DNA of 64,000 nt from Craterostigma plantagineum. Taxonomy: Eukaryota; Streptophyta; Magnoliopsida; Lamiales; Linderniaceae. Where the stretch lies: the NCBI GenBank assembly GCA_027422505.1, contig JAPQWV010000017.1, forward strand, positions 13,455,501 through 13,519,500. The letters are read 5' to 3'. Below, in pieces: positions 59,201 to 64,000 of the stretch. The notes under the pieces were generated by a model. That model was not told where the DNA came from and did no database searches. It saw only the letters and a program-made list of their open reading frames with translations. The translations under genes were made by a program, and so were the position numbers. Numbering within the stretch: the first letter of the stretch is position 1; every line of letters begins with the position of its first letter.

Positions 59201-61707
59201 TCAAATGTTAGAAAGGCTAGCTGGACATGAATTTTATTTCTTCTTAGATGGTTATTCAGGTTATAATCAAATTTCTGTAGCGTCCGTGGATCAAGAAAAA
59301 ACTACTTTTACTTGTCCTTATGGTACCTTTGCTTATAGACGTATGCCGTTCGGATTATGTAATGCTCCAGCTACTTTTCAGAGATGCATGCTAGCTATTT
59401 TTCATGATGTTGTTGATAAGTTCATGGAAATTTTCATGGATGATTTTTCTGTATTTGGTTCCTCTTTTGACGTATGCCTCGATGACTTAGCATTTGTGCT
59501 TAAACGATGTAAAGAGACTAACCTTGTATTGAATTGGGAAAAGTGTCATTTTATGGTACAAGAAGGAATAGTTCTCGGACATAAGGTATCGCACAAGGGA
59601 ATCGAGGTAGATCGGGCCAAGATTGATGCTATCGAGCAATTACCACCACCCACTTCGGTAAAGGCAGTTCGAAGTTTTTTTGGGACATGCAGGATTCTAT
59701 CGACGTTTCATTAAGGACTTCTCAAAAATAGCTAAGCCTTTATCTAATTTGCTTGTTAAAGATGTTGTTTTCAATTTTACTGATGAGTGCTTGCAGGCTT
59801 TTCAAACGTTAAAGGAGAAACTCACCACTGCCCCAGTAATTGTCGCGCCCGGATTGGACTTTACCATTTATATTGATGTGTGACGCAAGCGATGGTGCAG
59901 TCGGCGCTGTTTTGGGACAACGCAAGGATAAGATTTCTCAGAGCATCTACTACGCGATCAAAACCCTACACGATGCACAAAGGAACTATGCTACCACCGA
60001 GAAGGACTTACTAGCTGTGGTATTTGCTGTTGATAAATTTCATTCTTACCTTGTGTTGAATAAGGTAATCGTGTACACTGATCATGCTGCACTTAGGCAC
60101 TTATTCGCTAAGAAAGATGCTAAACCTAGGTTGATTCGTTGGATTTTACTACTTCAAGAATTTGACTTAGAGATACGTGATAAGAAAGGTGTCGAAAATG
60201 TGATAGCTGATCATTTATCTAGGTTAGACACTTCACCTAAGCGGGATAATGAAATACCAACGAGTGTTTTCCCGATGAACAATTGTATGCATTACTCGAT
60301 ACGTCTTTACCTTGGTATGCGGTTGCGAATTATGTTGCTACAGGTGATATTCCGACAGGCTTGACTTTTCATCAGAAGAAGAAATTTCTTTCTGATGCAA
60401 AGCATTACCTATGGGATGATCCATTCTTGTTCAAAATCTGCTCAGATCAGGTAATCCGACGATGCATTCCTGCCGAAGAGGTAAATTCTGTCCTAACTCA
60501 TTGTCATTCTGGTTTGACGGGTGGACATCACGGGCCAACTAGAACTGCATTTAAAGTGCTTCAATCAGGTTTATTCTGGCCCACTTTATCCAAAGATGCT
60601 CATGTTTATGTGGCTTCTTGTGATCGTTGTCAACGCACTGGTGCAATTTCTAGAAAACATGGATGCCTTTGAATATTATGTTAGAAGTTGAGCTATTTGA
60701 AGTTTGGGGTATTGACTTTATGGGACCGTTTCCTACTTCATGCTCTAATAAATATTCTCGTTGCAGTAGATTATGTGTCTAAGTGGGTCGAGGCTGAAGC
60801 ATGTAGAACAAATGATGCACGAGTAGTTATTCGCTTTCTCAAGAAAAATATCTTTACTCGCTTTGGTACACCACGTGCAATAATTAGTGATGGGGGTAGT
60901 CATTTTTGCAATAAGTTATTTGCTAACTTATTATCGAAATATGGTGTTAAGCGTAAAGTGTCTACCCCGTACCATCCGCAAACCAGTGGACAGGTAGAAG
61001 TTTCTAATAGGGAGCTCAAACAAATTTTAGAAAAGACGGTAAATGCTTCCAGGAAGGATTGGTCTATAAAGTTAGATGATGCATTATGGGCATATCGCAC
61101 TGCCTTTAAAACACCGATAGGAACTTCACCTTTTAAATTAGTTTTTGGGAAAGCATGTCATTTACCTGTTGAGCTAGAACATCGTGCATATTGGGCTGTT
61201 AAAAAACTAAATTTTGACTCTATTGAGGCAGGTAAAAATAGGTTACTCCAGCTCAATGAGATGGAAGAATTTTGTCAAAATGCATACGAGAACGCAAAAC
61301 TTTACAAAGAGCGAACGAAGAAATGGCATGATAAGCGAATTGTACAAAGGGAGTTCAAAGTAGGAGATCGAGTTCTGCTATTTAACTCACGTTTGCGATT
61401 ATTTCTAGGAGAACTAAAGAGTAAGTGGTGTGGACCCTATATAGTAGAGAAAGTGTTTCCATCAGGAGCCGTAAAGATCCGCATTAATGAAAATGACTCG
61501 CAAACGGTCAATGGACAACGCTTGAAATTATACGATGATCGGAACTTTGGAGAAACAACTTTGGTATATCTCGTGGAACCCGTAGTTACTAACACTACTT
61601 CTTTGAGTTGTCTTATGCCTTTCAAGGATACCTCGTCTGGAGAAACTACCAGCGAGCTGATGGACTTCCAGCACGCCGAAGCAAGTCCAAATACCGATCT
61701 ACCTTGA
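56292..61707 (+). pseudogene. Athila gag-pol, frameshifted
   Basis: The ATG at 56292 (MTRSSNKEPLLFDAEIEAT) opens a frame of 1,140 residues to 59714. It contains gag (GETLSDAWARYKSL, LQRQCPNHS), protease (CDLGASINLLPFSLLKKLG, about 58100) and RT with FMDD at 59433-59444. Frameshifts near 59680 (in a T run), 59875, 60280 and 60670-60760 break RT-RNase H, RNase H, the linker and the integrase. RNase H reads [17 protein letters not shown] (59870 on). The integrase finger is at about 60500-60640 and the core [14 protein letters not shown] is near 60760. The C-terminus ends NTDLP at 61707. No CCHC knuckle or chromodomain is seen, as usual for Athila. No env-like ORF follows. Confidence 0.9.
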
Positions 61708-62785
61708 TCGGTTTGAGAGTTGAGCTAACGACTATAAAAACAGCGCTTCTTGGGAGGCAACCCAAGTGCTATCCGTGCATTAAAGTTTTGTATTGTTGAA
61801 TCGTGTCTTTGTTATGTATTACTTATTATGTTTCACTTTCTGGAGTGTGTTATCACGGTGTCGTCCAGTTATGTTTTCTCACAGGCTCATAATCAGTTTG
61901 GGGGTGGTTTGTTCGCAGAGCTAGCTCGATGTATGAAGGAACCAAAAGCTTCTCACGACCCGTCCACATCGATCAACGAATTATTCAGGGCAGTGTCACT
62001 TAAACTCTCTATTTGCTTTAAATTTTTACACATTGAGGACAATGTGATAATTAGTCTGGGGGTGGGGTGACACATGCTAGATTTGATATCGATCTCTTTG
62101 ATTTATTAGTTGGTATGAACTGATGAAGGTTTTGATTTAAATGTCACTAGTGAAATCTCCTGTCGGTGATATAAATTTTTAAAATTTTGCTGGTGTCGAG
62201 ATATGATTTAGCTAATTGAGTGAGAAAGTCTTGCATGTTACTTGTATTGATATTAGCATGATTATCTGACCACATTGATTGCTTCAGAAAATAATACGTA
62301 TCATGCGCCACAAACCTAGAAAATTTTGTGAGTTTTGAGCTGAAAAAAAAAATTTAGAGCAACACAATACTTGCTCGATGCATTTTTCATACGTGTCACG
62401 CATGGTCTGAATATTTTCGAACTTGCTTTGTTATGCATGTCAATATCACTTTGTGGATTTTTGTGTACGAAAATGATAAAGGCGCTTAGGATGAGCCACT
62501 GGCCTAATTATCTCAATACCCGACTTATCTATCAATTAGTGAGCCCCTTTGAGCCTTACTAGCCTTATTCTTTGATTTGGAGCCACGATATTTAGCCACA
62601 TTTTCCCTTATTCTATCCTTCATCCTCGAACCATTGTCGGCATTTTAACTTACTAATCGCTTTAGAGTATTGAGTCTATTATATTAGAGAAAAGACGATT
62701 ATGTCATATCTTGTTGTGGTAGTCTTTTTCATATTATCTGGTTGTGGTATTCTGTTTCGTATATAATTTGCAAAAATAAAAAAGA

Positions 62786-62817
<32 letters not shown>

Positions 62818-63417
62818 AGAAAAAAATATATAGTAGAAATATTTTTTTGAGTAGTAATTTTTTGAGTGGGTTTCTATCGTAGTACGAGTTTCCATTGTTT
62901 GAGTCATATTTTGTGCTATAGAGTATAGGCAGGGCGATTTAGTAACTAATATGCTTGACCATATTACCTCACTTATCGCATATATCACACCCTTATTACC
63001 CTGAGCCCCATTACAACCATTTTTAAAGACCTTTTGATTCGTGCATGAGATTCACTAGTGCATTATGATGTGATATATTTGCAAGCATAGAATAATATCA
63101 TTCTATGTTGTGAGTTGAGCGATTTTATACAGATCTCATTAAACATTTTGAGAATTGAGCGATCCATGTGAGAGTTGTCACTTGATACGCGTTACAATCT
63201 GAAAATATTTTTGTGCTATGATATGATTGCGAACTATCATTTCATGTCTCGTGTTTAGCTGGATCATTCATTAGTTGATGACGATTTCGACCGATTGGGT
63301 TTTTGCTTTTCTGAGACTACACATGAGAATTCACTTAGTGACGTTATAAAATCCTAACTTGATTTAGTTTATTCCGCTTTTATGATCGAGGACGATCGAA
63401 GCTAGTTTGGGGGTTGT
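61708..63417 (+). other. Athila 3' untranslated region with three purine-tract-like sites
   Basis: There is no env-like ORF. CTTGGG...CCCAAG (61749-61766) forms a 6-bp hairpin within TTGGGAGGCAACCCAA. Similar strings AGTTTGGGGGTGG (about 61898), AGTCTGGGGGTGGGG (about 62053) and AGTTTGGGGGTTGT (63404-63417) recur. The last abuts the LTR and is the real polypurine tract; the others may be internal copies. Confidence 0.7.
62768..62828. repeat. A/G homopurine run
   Basis: About 60 bases of almost pure A with scattered G lie in the Athila 3' untranslated region. It is a low-complexity stretch and no function is visible. Confidence 0.85.
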
Positions 63418-64000
63418 TGATAAGTTATGATTTTCACTATTTCTTATGCCCTTTAAACATGTGTTTTTGGTCATTGTAAATTAAATTATACATGAATATG
63501 TTAATTAGGTGCATTGCAGCGTCAAAAGAAAAAGTCACGGAAAAAGGGGAGAACCGTGGAGTGAAATTGGCAAATTCATTGGTACTGTATACATGAGTAG
63601 TGGACACCTAAAGACAAAAGTGAAGACATTGCAAGCAACTAGCTTGTTACACGCACACTATATTCAATGTTTGACAGAGTACATAAAGTTGAAAGCTCCA
63701 CTACCTAATTTATTGCTGAAAATTGGGAGGTGAAAAGAAGTCATGCATTATGGAGGAAAATCCGTTCCATGTTCCATTCCATGTCCTTGTCAACGTTACT
63801 AAAGAAAGCACCCACCTCAACTATAAAGTGAAGCATCCATTTCAAAAGGACAAGGGGGGAGAGACATCTTACGGGCCACTAAAATTCACCATCAAACATA
63901 CACCTCATTTTTCTCACCTCACACCAAGAAGCTCTCGTGATTTCTCCTCCAACGAAAACCACACTTCACACAAAAGCAGCCCCAAGCCACGCATCAAGCC
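63418..64000 (+). repeat. 3' LTR of Athila, cut by the window end
   Basis: It starts TGATAAGTTATG after the polypurine tract and matches 45024-45610 with few differences (for example TTCTTATGCC against TTCGTATGCC). About 900 bp should lie beyond the window. Confidence 0.92.

Noticed and set aside
61608..62070. An env-like gene of Athila
   Set aside because: The ORFs here are short, overlap the end of pol or low-complexity sequence, and show no signal peptide plus transmembrane layout.

Overview
This window looks like intergenic DNA from a flowering plant. It is almost wholly built of LTR retrotransposons nested inside one another. The plant origin is inferred from the lineages present: Tekay/Del-type chromoviruses (Ty3/gypsy with a C-terminal chromodomain), Athila, a Tat-type gypsy element with a second RNase H, Ty1/copia elements with long coiled-coil gag regions, a 5S-rRNA-bearing Cassandra-like TRIM solo LTR, and a hAT-type element with 8-bp target duplications. 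I found no convincing host gene, tRNA gene or functional rRNA gene.

Left third (1-18598). A Ty1/copia element on the minus strand ('copia-1') has its 5' LTR at 18151-18598 and its gag at 14312-17097. Its protease and pre-integrase lie at 10314-11260 and its integrase tail and start of RT at 6751-7736. Three gypsy sequences split it. Tekay-1 (+) occupies 1-6750 and enters from outside the window; its gag-pol frame is uninterrupted and its 3' LTR is 4340-6750. A degraded Tekay-like remnant occupies 7737-10313. A minus-strand derivative at 11261-14311 consists of an LTR, a doubled primer binding site and a clipped LTR.

Middle (18610-41656). A long, decayed Tat-type element runs on the minus strand between LTRs at 18610-19506 and 40667-41656. 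It holds three later insertions: a non-autonomous hAT element (20432-21814, TSD GTTATAGT), a solo Tekay LTR (23322-25374, TSD ACATC) inside the integrase, and a complete 10.7-kb Tekay-2 (29568-40242, TSD TGTTT) inside gag.

Right third (41657-64000). A second copia element (+, 'copia-2') keeps only its leader and gag. It is broken by a Cassandra-like solo LTR (43750-44136, TSD AAGAA) and cut at 45024 by an Athila element (+). The Athila 5' LTR is itself split by a complete Tekay-3 (minus, 46047-55249) that has lost its protease. Athila gag-pol (56292-61707) carries several frameshifts, and its 3' LTR runs off the window at 64000.

The most unusual signals are inside the Tekay LTRs. Three LTR families each carry a dense cluster of a different short CG-containing motif upstream of the presumed promoter. 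Downstream of a TATA-like box, the Tekay-1/3 family carries three small hairpins that share a loop core while the arms vary, with one paired change. Lineage names and element boundaries come from reading motifs, TG...CA ends, primer sites and target duplications by eye; no database search was possible.
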